Shown: piece after piece, positions 1-6,670 of the stretch
Layout of the letters: every line of letters starts with the position of its first letter
Position numbering within the stretch: the first letter of the stretch is position 1
Origin: UBA3064 sp023258775
GTDB lineage: Bacteria > Pseudomonadota > Gammaproteobacteria > Burkholderiales > Burkholderiaceae_E
Assembly: GCA_044355655.1 (NCBI GenBank)
Contig: JBIKXS010000041.1
Coordinates: 1-27,569 of the forward strand
Length of the DNA: 27,569 bases
Reading direction: 5' to 3'
Program-made: the position numbers and the translations under genes
Notes under the pieces: model-generated
The model's database searches: none
What the model saw: the letters and a program-made list of their open reading frames with translations, nothing else
What the model was told of the DNA's origin: nothing

Positions 1-87
1 CCAGTGCCAACCGATGCTGATCAGGCCACCATTGAAAAGGGCGTCAACTTCCCGACGCTGCAAAGAGTGATCGGAAAAACAACTTAA
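1..87 (+). CDS. 3' end of an unidentified gene
   Basis: Frame 1 is open from the window edge to a TAA at 85-87 and gives 28 residues ending VIGKTT. The fragment is hydrophilic, with no motif I can assign to a family. It converges on the CLC gene, with 62 bp between the two stop codons. That this is the tail of a real gene is an inference from the open frame and the otherwise unexplained sequence; the fragment is too short to be sure. Confidence 0.4.
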   Translation, partial: PVPTDADQATIEKGVNFPTLQRVIGKTT

Positions 88-149
88 TTTTTACAGTACT
101 GGCTCAAAACAGGTTGACACGTTCCGACGGGTCCGAAGATGAGCAATAG

Positions 150-1469
150 TTAGCTTGCCACGATCTGCCTATCGTCTTTAACGACGATGCCCCGAGAGGC
201 GAGTTGGCGATCAAACAAGGATCTGCCCATGAAACTACGTGAGATCTGTGCCGCAACCACCACGCTGATCATTGACAGGACGGCCCACTCATAGCTACCA
301 GTCATTTCAAAAACAATAACGGTAGCTGCGACTGGAGCCCCGATGACAGTGGCAACGCAACTGGCTGCACCAAGCATGACGAAGGATGAAGTCATCGCGC
401 CGGCGTTGGCAAGTGCCACATCGACAATCGACCCCAACATCGCGCCGAAGAACAGCGCAGGTGCAAAAACGCCCCCAAAATAGCCAAAACCAAGACATAG
501 GGTAGTCATGACAATTTTTGCAAAAAGCAAAACAATTAATAGACTTAAAGCAAGCTTGCCCGCCATCGCCATGCCGATTGATCCAAGCCCGGCACCGAGC
601 AAATGGGGCAGCAAGGGCGAGATCACAAACAAAATTGCGGCAGGCAATAGTGGTCGCCACTGAAGCGGGATACCGGAGGCTTTCGCAAGCTTGGGGGCTT
701 CAGTGACTGCATAGATGTAAAGCATCGATATAAGTCCTGAAGCAATACCCAAGACAAGTGCGATGATCATGTTTTGCGCATCTAATGCCGGCGCATCGAT
801 AACCTTAAAAAAGCGATGATCGCCAAGCAACTGCGTTGACACCCAGTATGAGGCAAATGTACATGCAAGAACGGGACCGGGCCCAAATGCACCAAAACGC
901 CGAATAATCGCCTCATGGGCAAAGACCGCAGCACCGATTGGCGCAGAAAAGACAGCCGCGATGGCAGCTCCGGCACCGGAACCGAGCACAACATCGCGAG
1001 GCAGCCGCGTGGAATTACGTTGTAACCAGGCACTCAAGCAGCCACCGAAGTGCACCAGGGGGCCAAACATGCCAACCGATGCGCCACCCGATAAATTATT
1101 GAGTGCTAAAAACGATGACAAAAAGCCCGATCGCAAATCGGCAGGCTTGTCGTATTGTGCAAAGTGAATCAAGTCGGCAGGACCGTGGGGCCTACCATTT
1201 TCGAGCAACTTAAGGATCCGACCGGCAATGAGTGAGGACACCAAAAGCGCGACCCCAACTTGTGGCGAATAATGCCAGGACAGGGCCGAAAACTCGGTTG
1301 GTAATGGCAAAGCCCAAAAGCTGTTGGCAAAGCCCACGATCTTAAAAAAAGCAACAGCGGCACAAGCTACCAGTGCGCCAATAAGCAAGGACAAAACAAC
1401 TGCCGTGATTCGAATAGCTAATTGACTCGATCCTTCAGCAAGATCCAAGTCGTCTTTTGATTGGCTCAT
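150..1469 (-). CDS. CLC-family chloride channel/transporter lacking both transport glutamates
   Basis: A polytopic membrane protein of the CLC superfamily. Seen, in 439-residue numbering: an RPHGPADL segment at about 93-100 where the first anion-binding motif (GSGIP in other CLCs) should be; SGGASVGMFGP at about 127-137, aligning with the GREGP motif; an AAVFSAPIGAAVFAHE segment at about 171-186; and GGVFAP near the C-terminus, matching the GxFxP motif. No CBS domains follow. The external gating glutamate of GREGP is Phe here. The second residue of the FxxEE pair, the internal proton glutamate in E. coli ClcA, is Ala. By family knowledge, loss of both points to passive anion conduction rather than H+/Cl- exchange; that is inference. 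I chose the ATG at 1469 because GGGAGG lies 5 nt upstream of it. An ATG 17 codons earlier (1520) is possible but sits directly behind a GC-rich hairpin. Confidence 0.88.
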   Translation of the reverse strand: MSQSKDDLDLAEGSSQLAIRITAVVLSLLIGALVACAAVAFFKIVGFANSFWALPLPTEFSALSWHYSPQVGVALLVSSLIAGRILKLLENGRPHGPADLIHFAQYDKPADLRSGFLSSFLALNNLSGGASVGMFGPLVHFGGCLSAWLQRNSTRLPRDVVLGSGAGAAIAAVFSAPIGAAVFAHEAIIRRFGAFGPGPVLACTFASYWVSTQLLGDHRFFKVIDAPALDAQNMIIALVLGIASGLISMLYIYAVTEAPKLAKASGIPLQWRPLLPAAILFVISPLLPHLLGAGLGSIGMAMAGKLALSLLIVLLFAKIVMTTLCLGFGYFGGVFAPALFFGAMLGSIVDVALANAGAMTSSFVMLGAASCVATVIGAPVAATVIVFEMTGSYEWAVLSMISVVVAAQISRSFMGRSLFDRQLASRGIVVKDDRQIVAS

Positions 1470-1520
1470 TAGGCCCTCCCCAGCAGCATCATTGAGCGAA
1501 ATTCCTGCATCCATTAGCAT

Positions 1521-1540
1521 GCGCGGACATTAGTCCGCGC
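1521..1540. repeat. Perfect 8-bp inverted repeat with 4-nt loop
   Basis: GCGCGGAC (1521-1528) and GTCCGCGC (1533-1540) flank the loop ATTA. The repeat lies between the coiled-coil gene and the CLC gene, both on the minus strand, and touches the most upstream possible CLC start at 1520. No T-run follows on either strand, so a classical terminator is unlikely. It may be an mRNA-stabilising or processing stem between the two genes. Confidence 0.6.
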
Positions 1541-1558
1541 AAACCCAAGCAAACGGAG

Positions 1559-2038
1559 TTATTCGCCTGCAATCATTGCCGCAATGCGGGTTTGATTCGC
1601 TGCAATCTTTTCGTGATTGGCAAGAATCTTCTCGCGGCGAGCGTAAATTTCTTCGCTATCTTTGAGAATTATCTCGCGGTTAGCCCCAACCTTCTCCATG
1701 ACGGCTGCGATCTTGGCGCGATTGGCAGCGGCTCTTTCCTGGATTTCAGCAATTCGAGCGGTGTTTGAAGCGATACGCTCGGCGTTGGTCTCGGGTGTTG
1801 CCTGCTCTGGATGCAGATCACCGTCGAGCCACTGGCGGTTCTTTTCGATATTGCCCGAGTTGAACTCAACGATCTCGGCGTTGCCTTCCATGATCATATG
1901 GTTAACTTCGATCAACATACGATTGATTTCGCTCATCTTTTCACTAACCGCAATAACTCGAGCATTTAGCTTGGAGCGATGATCGAGAAAATCAACATGC
2001 GCCTGATTCAATAATGAGTCACGGAAGTTTGCCTGCAC
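1559..2038 (-). CDS. Heptad-repeat coiled-coil protein, 5' end apparently frameshifted
   Basis: A 159-residue soluble, almost wholly helical protein of unknown function, with no signal peptide or membrane segment. The C-terminal half (about 85-155) repeats a pattern like ANxxKIA with Asn spaced 14, 14, 14, 7 and 7 residues apart (the fourth position is Arg), which fits a heptad coiled coil. The listed start is a GTG at 2038 with no good ribosome site. A much better start, an ATG at 2105 behind GAGGAG, lies upstream in another frame and stops after 19 codons. The present frame is open back to 2072 and reads ILQGLKIEGPVQANF into the GTG start. I therefore suspect the true gene began at 2105 and that a single-base shift occurred between 2046 and 2074. 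I do not recognise the family with certainty. Confidence 0.6.
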   Translation of the reverse strand: MQANFRDSLLNQAHVDFLDHRSKLNARVIAVSEKMSEINRMLIEVNHMIMEGNAEIVEFNSGNIEKNRQWLDGDLHPEQATPETNAERIASNTARIAEIQERAAANRAKIAAVMEKVGANREIILKDSEEIYARREKILANHEKIAANQTRIAAMIAGE

Positions 2039-2045
2039 AGGCCCT

Positions 2046-2105
2046 TCAATCTTTAGGCCTTGCAGGATCGCCTATATTGGCACGATTGTCTTCAACTTGA
2101 CTCAT
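2046..2105 (-). other. Displaced 5' end of the coiled-coil gene (19-codon frame)
   Basis: An ATG at 2105, preceded by GAGGAG at a spacing of about 6 nt, opens a 19-codon frame that ends with TGA at 2046-2048. Its peptide begins MSQVEDNRANIGD, Asn- and acid-rich like the following coiled-coil protein. The downstream gene occupies a different frame. The two overlap in a window (2046-2074) where one inserted or deleted base would join them. It could instead be a genuine leader peptide that couples translation to the GTG start at 2038. Confidence 0.4.
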
Positions 2106-2278
2106 TAAAAGCTCCTCTGTCTTCAGCGATTACAACACTTTTGTAAAAAATCATTTGGTTTCAGGATGGGGAGAAAGACTACAGACTGGTCCCAACAAGC
2201 GCTAATTCAGTACTTGGGAAGTTACCTATCAATAAGCAAAAACCATCTCTGAGCGGCGGAGTGTATACTTCTTTTGTG

Positions 2279-2321
2279 ACAAAACAAAGTGTTTTGCGCA
2301 AAAACATTTGCTTTGTTTTGT
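2279..2321. repeat. 11-bp inverted repeat with a nested 12-bp palindrome
   Basis: ACAAAACAAAG (2279-2289) is inverted as CTTTGTTTTGT (2311-2321). The 21-nt spacer contains the palindrome TTTTGCGCAAAA (2292-2303). TTTTG-TGA-CAAAA (2272-2284) overlaps the left arm. The overlapping arms allow mutually exclusive foldings, or several protein-binding sites. Confidence 0.7.
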
Positions 2322-2346
2322 AACATATTTGTAGCAAATATGTTAC
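2320..2346. repeat. 12-bp perfect inverted repeat, 3-nt loop
   Basis: GTAACATATTTG and CAAATATGTTAC flank TAG. The repeat shares two bases with the preceding inverted repeat. It could be an RNA stem or a regulator operator. Confidence 0.75.
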
Positions 2347-2432
2347 CTGAGATCAGAATTAACCTGAGTCGATGGTTTGGATGCGATTACCGCTTACGAC
2401 CCGGTGAAGCGAGGGGTGAAAGGCTTATTGCC

Positions 2433-2463
2433 GCAAAGATTGCTGCGCCGCAGCAATCTTTGC
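2433..2463. repeat. 15-bp perfect inverted repeat around one base
   Basis: GCAAAGATTGCTGCG (2433-2447) and its exact complement (2449-2463) flank a single C. As RNA this would fold with a small GC-rich loop. A perfect 31-bp symmetrical element is very unlikely by chance in ordinary intergenic DNA. Confidence 0.8.
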
Positions 2464-2497
2464 TCAGGGAATCCATGCGATTCCTACTTTGCGCAGC

Positions 2498-2517
2498 CAC
2501 GGAATTCCCGTGTTTTT
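2498..2517 (+). terminator. Probable Rho-independent terminator
   Basis: CACGG (2498-2502) and CCGTG (2508-2512) form a short stem around AATTC, followed at once by TTTTT (2513-2517). It lies 63 bp before the small Cys-protein gene and after the palindrome-rich region, so it would end a plus-strand transcript from that region. The stem is short, so efficiency is uncertain. Confidence 0.45.
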
Positions 2518-2580
2518 GAAAGGCATCGTTCTTGATGCAAGCTACAATTAGGGTTTTTCTGTGTTGAAAAAGGATGACTT

Positions 2581-2892
2581 ATGGGCCTATTTGGTAAAAA
2601 AGAGCCTCCACCACCGCCACCCGACCCCAACGTGGTTCGAGTCCGTCCTGAACTTACCTGCTGCGCGACTTGCCTATGGTGGATGGGCAAACGAAATTAC
2701 GTGAAGCAAACTGAACAATTGACTGAGACGAAAAAGGGTAAGACTGATATTTTCATCCGCGTTAACAAGACTGAAACAGGTCAGTGCGGGAACGTGAAAA
2801 TGGACCAGCAGTACGGCACCCCTTATCCACCCGCGTATCACTGCGACGGATACCAGAGTTGGTTCGTCAATGGGATTCCAAACCAGCGCTAG
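2581..2892 (+). CDS. Small Cys-containing hypothetical protein
   Basis: A 103-residue soluble protein that starts MGLFGKKE, followed by a run of six prolines (9-14). Cysteines occur as CCATC at about 27-31, GQCGN at about 68-72 and HCDGY at about 87-91, each near aromatic residues. The C-x2-C ... G-x-C ... C-x-x-[YW] layout is typical of small proteins that bind zinc or an iron-sulfur centre, but metal binding is inference. AGGA lies about 9 nt before the ATG. The 3' end overlaps the convergent histidine kinase gene by 26 bp. I do not recognise the family and assign no function; its position beside a metal-efflux locus is suggestive only. Confidence 0.65.
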   Translation: MGLFGKKEPPPPPPDPNVVRVRPELTCCATCLWWMGKRNYVKQTEQLTETKKGKTDIFIRVNKTETGQCGNVKMDQQYGTPYPPAYHCDGYQSWFVNGIPNQR

Positions 2893-4288
2893 GCGCTTTG
2901 GGCAGCGCAGGGAATCGCAGTCTGATGCTTGTGCCGGGATCGGGCGAGTTTGAGTCAAGCGTCAGGTCTGCCTTCAAGATTCTGCAGTATTCCGCAACCA
3001 GGTATAGGCCAAGGCCAGTTCCGATGCGCAAAGCAATTGGCGAGGATCCTTTGAACCAGCGTTCAATGACACGATCCCACTCTTTGCGATTGATGCCTGG
3101 CCCATTATCGACAATCGTAAGCACGACGCTGCCATCATGCTCAGAGTCAATACCCATGGTAATTGTTGCTAAGCCAAGGTTGGTCGGCTTGCCGTAGCGC
3201 AGACTATTGTCAATGAGGTTATCGAGAATGCCGTCGATAAGCGAAGTCTGTCCGATGACCTCAACCGGTCTATCGACGCCGCGAACACCCAAATCAACGC
3301 CTAGTGCATCCGCACGCCGCAAGTGCCTGAGCAAGGCTTCTCGAACACTCTGGTCAAGCCTCATGGTCTTTAGCTGCAAGACTTCGCGCGCTTCAACCAC
3401 AAGCGCCAGAGCAAGCAACTGATCAATCGTATGACTTGCGTGTTGCTGGCGTTCCAGCACTGCGATGAGCTGTTCACGCCAAACGGCTGGCTTGTCTTGG
3501 GCTAGACCATATTCAGCCAAGGCACGAATCCCTGCGAGCGGCGTTCTTAATTCGTGCGCGACGTTGCCAGCGAACTCTCTTTGGCTCTGGACGATACCGG
3601 AGATCCGCAGGAGCAGTGCGTTAATGGCCTGGCCCAATCGCCTGATCTCTAGCGTTCCACCTGCCTCCGGAATCGGTTCTAAATCGTGTTCATCACGATC
3701 GTTAAGGCTGGCTGCGAGGGAAGAAAGCGGTTGTACATCCTCTCGAATTGCGCGCCTTAACCAAAGCGCCAAGCCCAAGAGCAAAAGTAGCTGCGGGCCG
3801 AGAGAGTAAAGCAATAAGGAGCGAAACAGTTGATCCTGGCTCTTGGTCGTCTGTGCAATAACAACTTTAAATGGCGCCGGTCCGGCGCGAGCAATCACAA
3901 CGGCACGTAAGTGCTGCCCTTGCAAGTTAAGTTCAGTGAAGACCGGCGGGTGCAGTGAATCAAGCGCAGGCAGGTAGAGTCTCGAATGCCCCGCGATCAA
4001 ACGACCATCAGGATGAAAAACAGCCAAGAACAGCACTTCGTCACGGTCAAAAAGGAGTGTCTCAGTCTCATTCGACGAAAGACCAAGGCTCAAACGATTC
4101 TTATCGTCAAGGCGCACATGGCTAGCGACGGCATATGCGTCATCGAGCAAGGCTCGATCAAAGGCCTTTTGCGTGAAATAGCGCGATACACCGGTGATCA
4201 CAAGCGTACCGGCAAACCACATGATGGCAAGTGGTAGGATCACTCGTCGCACCAAGCGGGCTTGGAGTGAGGGAAGCCCGGAAGTCAA
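2867..4288 (-). CDS. Two-component sensor histidine kinase, TctE-like, probable metal sensor
   Basis: An inner-membrane histidine kinase of 473 residues. Two hydrophobic segments (about 14-35 and 156-177) enclose a periplasmic region that begins KAFDRALLDDAYAVASHVR. That sequence resembles the 2CSK_N domain of TctE-type kinases. A linker with HAMP-like character is followed by the H-box AHELRTPLAG (phospho-acceptor His about 245), the N-box NLIDNSLRYG (about 357-366), the G1 box DNGPGI (about 394-399) and the G2 box GTGLGL (about 423-428), all intact. The start is a TTG at 4288 overlapping the regulator stop (TTGA) behind GGAGGAG, indicating translational coupling. Divergence from a czcCBA-like operon suggests it senses periplasmic metal. 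TctE-type sensors are otherwise linked to tricarboxylates, so the ligand is uncertain. Confidence 0.9.
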   Translation of the reverse strand: MTSGLPSLQARLVRRVILPLAIMWFAGTLVITGVSRYFTQKAFDRALLDDAYAVASHVRLDDKNRLSLGLSSNETETLLFDRDEVLFLAVFHPDGRLIAGHSRLYLPALDSLHPPVFTELNLQGQHLRAVVIARAGPAPFKVVIAQTTKSQDQLFRSLLLYSLGPQLLLLLGLALWLRRAIREDVQPLSSLAASLNDRDEHDLEPIPEAGGTLEIRRLGQAINALLLRISGIVQSQREFAGNVAHELRTPLAGIRALAEYGLAQDKPAVWREQLIAVLERQQHASHTIDQLLALALVVEAREVLQLKTMRLDQSVREALLRHLRRADALGVDLGVRGVDRPVEVIGQTSLIDGILDNLIDNSLRYGKPTNLGLATITMGIDSEHDGSVVLTIVDNGPGINRKEWDRVIERWFKGSSPIALRIGTGLGLYLVAEYCRILKADLTLDSNSPDPGTSIRLRFPALPKAPSAGLESH

Positions 4289-4971
4289 GCAGACTCCTCC
4301 TCAACCCGATAACCCATACCGCGCAGCGTTCTAATCGAAGCGCCAGAACCGACAAGCTTTTTTCGTAACCGCGAAATGAAAGCCTCAAGTGCATTATCAG
4401 TCAGCATATCGGCAAAATCCGATAACTTGTCAGCAAGATCTTTCTTACTGACGGTTCTACCCGGCGGAGACAAAAGCTCGCAGAGCACGTCAAACTCACG
4501 GGCCGGCAATATCATTTCGACTTCATTGAGATAAACACGACGCTGACTGCGGTCAAAGCACAGGCCACCGACCACAACACGATCGATGGATCCCTGACGC
4601 CTGCGAACCAGTGCCCTAAGACGCGCCGACAACTCGGCGAGCTCAAAAGGTTTACCCAGGTAGTCATCGGCACCAGCGTCAAGACCAGCAATACGCTCAT
4701 CGGTTCGATTTCGAGCTGTCAAAATAAGCACAGGCGTTGAATCGCCCTGCCGCCGCATGACTCGAAGCAAATCGAGTCCGCTACCTCGATGACCTTCAGT
4801 ATTGACCGGAAGGTTCAAGTCGAGGACAACAGCATCGAAGCTATGCGCAGCCCATAAATGCCTGGCAATGGCTAAGTCATTGGCACAATCTAGACGCATG
4901 CCACCATCACTCAGGCTTCGCTGAATGATATCGAGCAATACAGCATCGTCTTCCACGAGCAAAATACGCAT
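4285..4971 (-). CDS. OmpR-family response regulator, probable metal-efflux regulator
   Basis: A 228-residue regulator: a receiver domain (1 to about 118) with acidic pocket E7/D8/D9, phospho-acceptor D51 in VVLDLNLP, the LILTARN Thr segment and K in GKPFE, followed by an OmpR/PhoB winged-helix domain (about 128-225, ending RTLRGMGYRVEEE). It is the first gene of a two-gene operon with the kinase, overlapping it by 4 bp. It is divergent from the outer-membrane factor gene, with 115 bp between them containing three copies of a 12-mer. By analogy with CzcR/CusR/QseB regulators it likely activates the efflux operon and its own synthesis. No clear Shine-Dalgarno precedes its ATG. Confidence 0.92.
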   Translation of the reverse strand: MRILLVEDDAVLLDIIQRSLSDGGMRLDCANDLAIARHLWAAHSFDAVVLDLNLPVNTEGHRGSGLDLLRVMRRQGDSTPVLILTARNRTDERIAGLDAGADDYLGKPFELAELSARLRALVRRRQGSIDRVVVGGLCFDRSQRRVYLNEVEMILPAREFDVLCELLSPPGRTVSKKDLADKLSDFADMLTDNALEAFISRLRKKLVGSGASIRTLRGMGYRVEEESA

Positions 4972-4999
4972 GGCTAGATCATGCAGTCCATTGTTTAGC

Positions 5000-5062
5000 T
5001 CAGCTTGGTGTTTGCTTAGGGTCAGTCAGCTTTGTGTTTGCTTAGGGTCAGCTTACGGTCAG
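5000..5062. promoter_or_regulatory. Direct-repeat operator between the regulator and czcC-like genes
   Basis: A 26-bp unit at 5000-5025 is repeated at 5026-5051 with one mismatch. Each copy ends with the 12-mer GCTTAGGGTCAG (5014-5025, 5040-5051). A third near-copy, GCTTACGGTCAG, follows at 5051-5062, 11 bp downstream of the second. Direct repeats one helical turn apart are the usual binding pattern of OmpR-family dimers. The last pair falls where the -35 element of the czcC-like promoter would be, as expected for an activator. The regulator identity is inferred from position. Confidence 0.6.
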
Positions 5063-5073
5063 GTTCGACTCGT

Positions 5074-5079
5074 TATAAC
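5074..5079 (+). promoter_or_regulatory. Candidate -10 box for the efflux operon
   Basis: TATAAC lies 7 bp before the ATG at 5087. Transcription starting about 7 nt after this hexamer would begin at or next to the start codon. No Shine-Dalgarno is visible there, so a leaderless message is possible. The spacing from the 12-mer repeats fits an activator-dependent promoter with a poor -35. Confidence 0.4.
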
Positions 5080-5086
5080 ACTGGCC

Positions 5087-6481
5087 ATGAGCATACGACG
5101 AAAGATCATCAAGCGGAAGCTTCAATGGCTTCTTCGATCAATTTGCTTCATTTGGGCCTTGACCTCGATCGAATCGAGCGCACAAGCACTGAGGCTCATC
5201 GGTCTGCACGAAAGCTTAGAAGCAGCACCTAAGCACGAGCGCGTCCTTGCGGCGTTGAGAATCGCCGAGGCGGCAGATGCCGAGATTCGCATTGCTGATC
5301 GATCACCAGCGCCCATGCTTAGCGCGAGCCTTGCTTCAATCGATCTTGAACATGGTCTTGGATCAGGGCCATTGTTTAATGGTAAATCGATCGATAAAGG
5401 CCTGGGCTTTGACTGGATTTGGGAGCGGGGCGAGAAGCGCGCGTTGCGAACGAGTGTGTCAAAAGCACAAGCGCTGGCGCTTCGCGCAGAGTATCAAGAG
5501 AGCATCAAGCAACAACAGCTAATCATTATCGATCTATTTTACGAAACTTTATCAGCTCAGGATCGTTTGATTATTCTTAACGATTTGGCGAAGAGCGCCG
5601 AGAGTCTCGTAAAGCTTGCAACGCAGCGTTTTCGCCTGGGCGACATCTCAGCGCAGGATTTGGTGCGCCTGGAAATCGAGGCCGAACGTGCATCTGGTGA
5701 CTTAAGACAATCACATTGGCTGCTCGATCGTGCAAAGCTCCAATTGCGCCTTGCGGTGGGGTCACCGCTCGGTCCTCAAGTCGGAGGCTCAGCGAACACC
5801 GATCGTACAAAAAACCTGCTCCATGTCCGGTTGCCAAATAGCGAAGATGCCAGCAATCGTGATAAACAAGATTCTTTGGGTGATCTATCGTGGGGAGTCG
5901 CAAGCGATTGGCCCAAGGTAATCGGCGTACCCAAAGTAGCACTTGAGCAACTTGCCGATGAGACACCTGCGGTCAAGGCCGCTTGGGCTCGGCTACAAAG
6001 TGCAAAATCACAAATCGAGCTTGCCCGCGCACAAGACGTCAGCGATCCGAGCTACGGGGTGGGCTTTAATCACTATCCGGGCACAAGCAAAGCAATACTA
6101 GGCCTCAGAGCTTCTATACCGTTATACAGTAAGCACTACTTCGAGGGCGAAAAGCAGCGTGCGCAGGCACTTTGGCAAGTCGCAGAGGCGCAGCATGCGG
6201 AACTTGTCAGGCGAACGGTCACAGAGCTTGAGGTTTTATATCAGACTCGTGCAAATGCTTATGCCCGTTTGACCCAATTCGAAAATGAAATGCTTCCCAA
6301 AAGCTTGAAGGTTGCACTGCAAGCGGAACAGGCTTTTGCAAAGGGTGGCCAAACACTTACGGATCTGCTCGAAACACGCCGAACCCTTAAATTGATTCAA
6401 CTTGAGGCACTGCAGTGGCGTACGGAGTTTGCTAAAGCTGAGCGTGCATGGACTGTCAGACTCGATCGTTCTATCCCTTAG
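5087..6481 (+). CDS. czcC: CzcC-like outer-membrane factor of heavy-metal efflux
   Basis: A TolC/OEP-family protein of 464 residues forming the outer-membrane channel of a tripartite metal-efflux pump. It starts with a strongly basic signal peptide (MSIRRKIIKRK, then a hydrophobic stretch to about residue 30, cleavage likely after SSAQA). Long helical segments rich in Ala, Gln, Leu and Arg follow, in the internal two-fold arrangement of the family; the second half contains the GFNHYPGTSKAILGLRASIPLY strand region. No lipobox Cys is seen. I chose the ATG at 5087 because it gives a proper signal peptide; the upstream extension would run through the operator repeats. It is the first gene of a czcCBA-like operon and is divergent from its probable two-component regulators. 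Substrate class is inferred from the RND partner. Confidence 0.85.
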   Translation: MSIRRKIIKRKLQWLLRSICFIWALTSIESSAQALRLIGLHESLEAAPKHERVLAALRIAEAADAEIRIADRSPAPMLSASLASIDLEHGLGSGPLFNGKSIDKGLGFDWIWERGEKRALRTSVSKAQALALRAEYQESIKQQQLIIIDLFYETLSAQDRLIILNDLAKSAESLVKLATQRFRLGDISAQDLVRLEIEAERASGDLRQSHWLLDRAKLQLRLAVGSPLGPQVGGSANTDRTKNLLHVRLPNSEDASNRDKQDSLGDLSWGVASDWPKVIGVPKVALEQLADETPAVKAAWARLQSAKSQIELARAQDVSDPSYGVGFNHYPGTSKAILGLRASIPLYSKHYFEGEKQRAQALWQVAEAQHAELVRRTVTELEVLYQTRANAYARLTQFENEMLPKSLKVALQAEQAFAKGGQTLTDLLETRRTLKLIQLEALQWRTEFAKAERAWTVRLDRSIP

Positions 6482-6628
6482 TTACTACCCTTTATTGATT
6501 AAGGCCTTGTGAATACAGCCTATTGACTGTACCGACCTGGGTACCCCTTAGCAACTGAGCTTTATGGACAAGCGATTGCCAATTCGCCCCAGGTTTGACG
6601 ATATATCAGCTTACTTTCAGGACATTTG

Positions 6629-6670
6629 ATGACCACCTTTGACCTTAAGGCATACAACACGAAATGCTGA
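6629..6670 (+). promoter_or_regulatory. Short upstream reading frame overlapping the czcB start
   Basis: An ATG at 6629 behind AGGA opens a 13-codon frame, MTTFDLKAYNTKC, whose TGA (6668-6670) overlaps the first codons of the membrane-fusion gene. The fusion gene itself has only a distant AAGG before its ATG. A ribosome ending here could restart on czcB, so this may be a translational coupling leader in the 182-bp gap after czcC. It could also be chance. Confidence 0.3.

Larger units (their letters stand above)
2264..2517 (+). ncRNA. Putative structured non-coding RNA
   Basis: This stretch lies in the 475-bp gap between the coiled-coil gene and the small Cys protein. I see no convincing protein gene here: the only sizeable frame (2289-2519) is built from palindromes and has no ribosome site. 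TATACT at 2264-2269 could be a -10 box, but no clear -35 is visible. After it come, in order, nested palindromes at 2272-2321, a 12-bp perfect stem at 2320-2346, a 15-bp perfect stem at 2433-2463, a 6-bp stem at 2468-2484, and a hairpin plus T5 at 2498-2517. A promoter-like start, stable stems and a terminator suggest an RNA of about 240 nt. It has no feature I can match to 6S, RNase P, tmRNA or SRP RNA. The alternative is a palindromic mobile or regulatory DNA element. Confidence 0.35.

Noticed and set aside
1521..1540. Rho-independent terminator between the coiled-coil and CLC genes
   Set aside because: The stem is strong but no T-run follows on either strand.
2264..2517. 6S RNA, RNase P RNA or tmRNA
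   Set aside because: None of the characteristic conserved segments of these RNAs could be found in the region.
2289..2519. A 76-codon plus-strand reading frame in the palindrome-rich gap
   Set aside because: It starts inside an inverted repeat, has no ribosome site, and its sequence is largely set by the palindromes. It does not resemble any protein family.
4925..5086. A longer 5' end for the outer-membrane factor gene
   Set aside because: The extension would run through the operator repeats and the regulator's 5' end, and would put the signal peptide 54 residues inside the protein. The ATG at 5087 gives a normal signal peptide.
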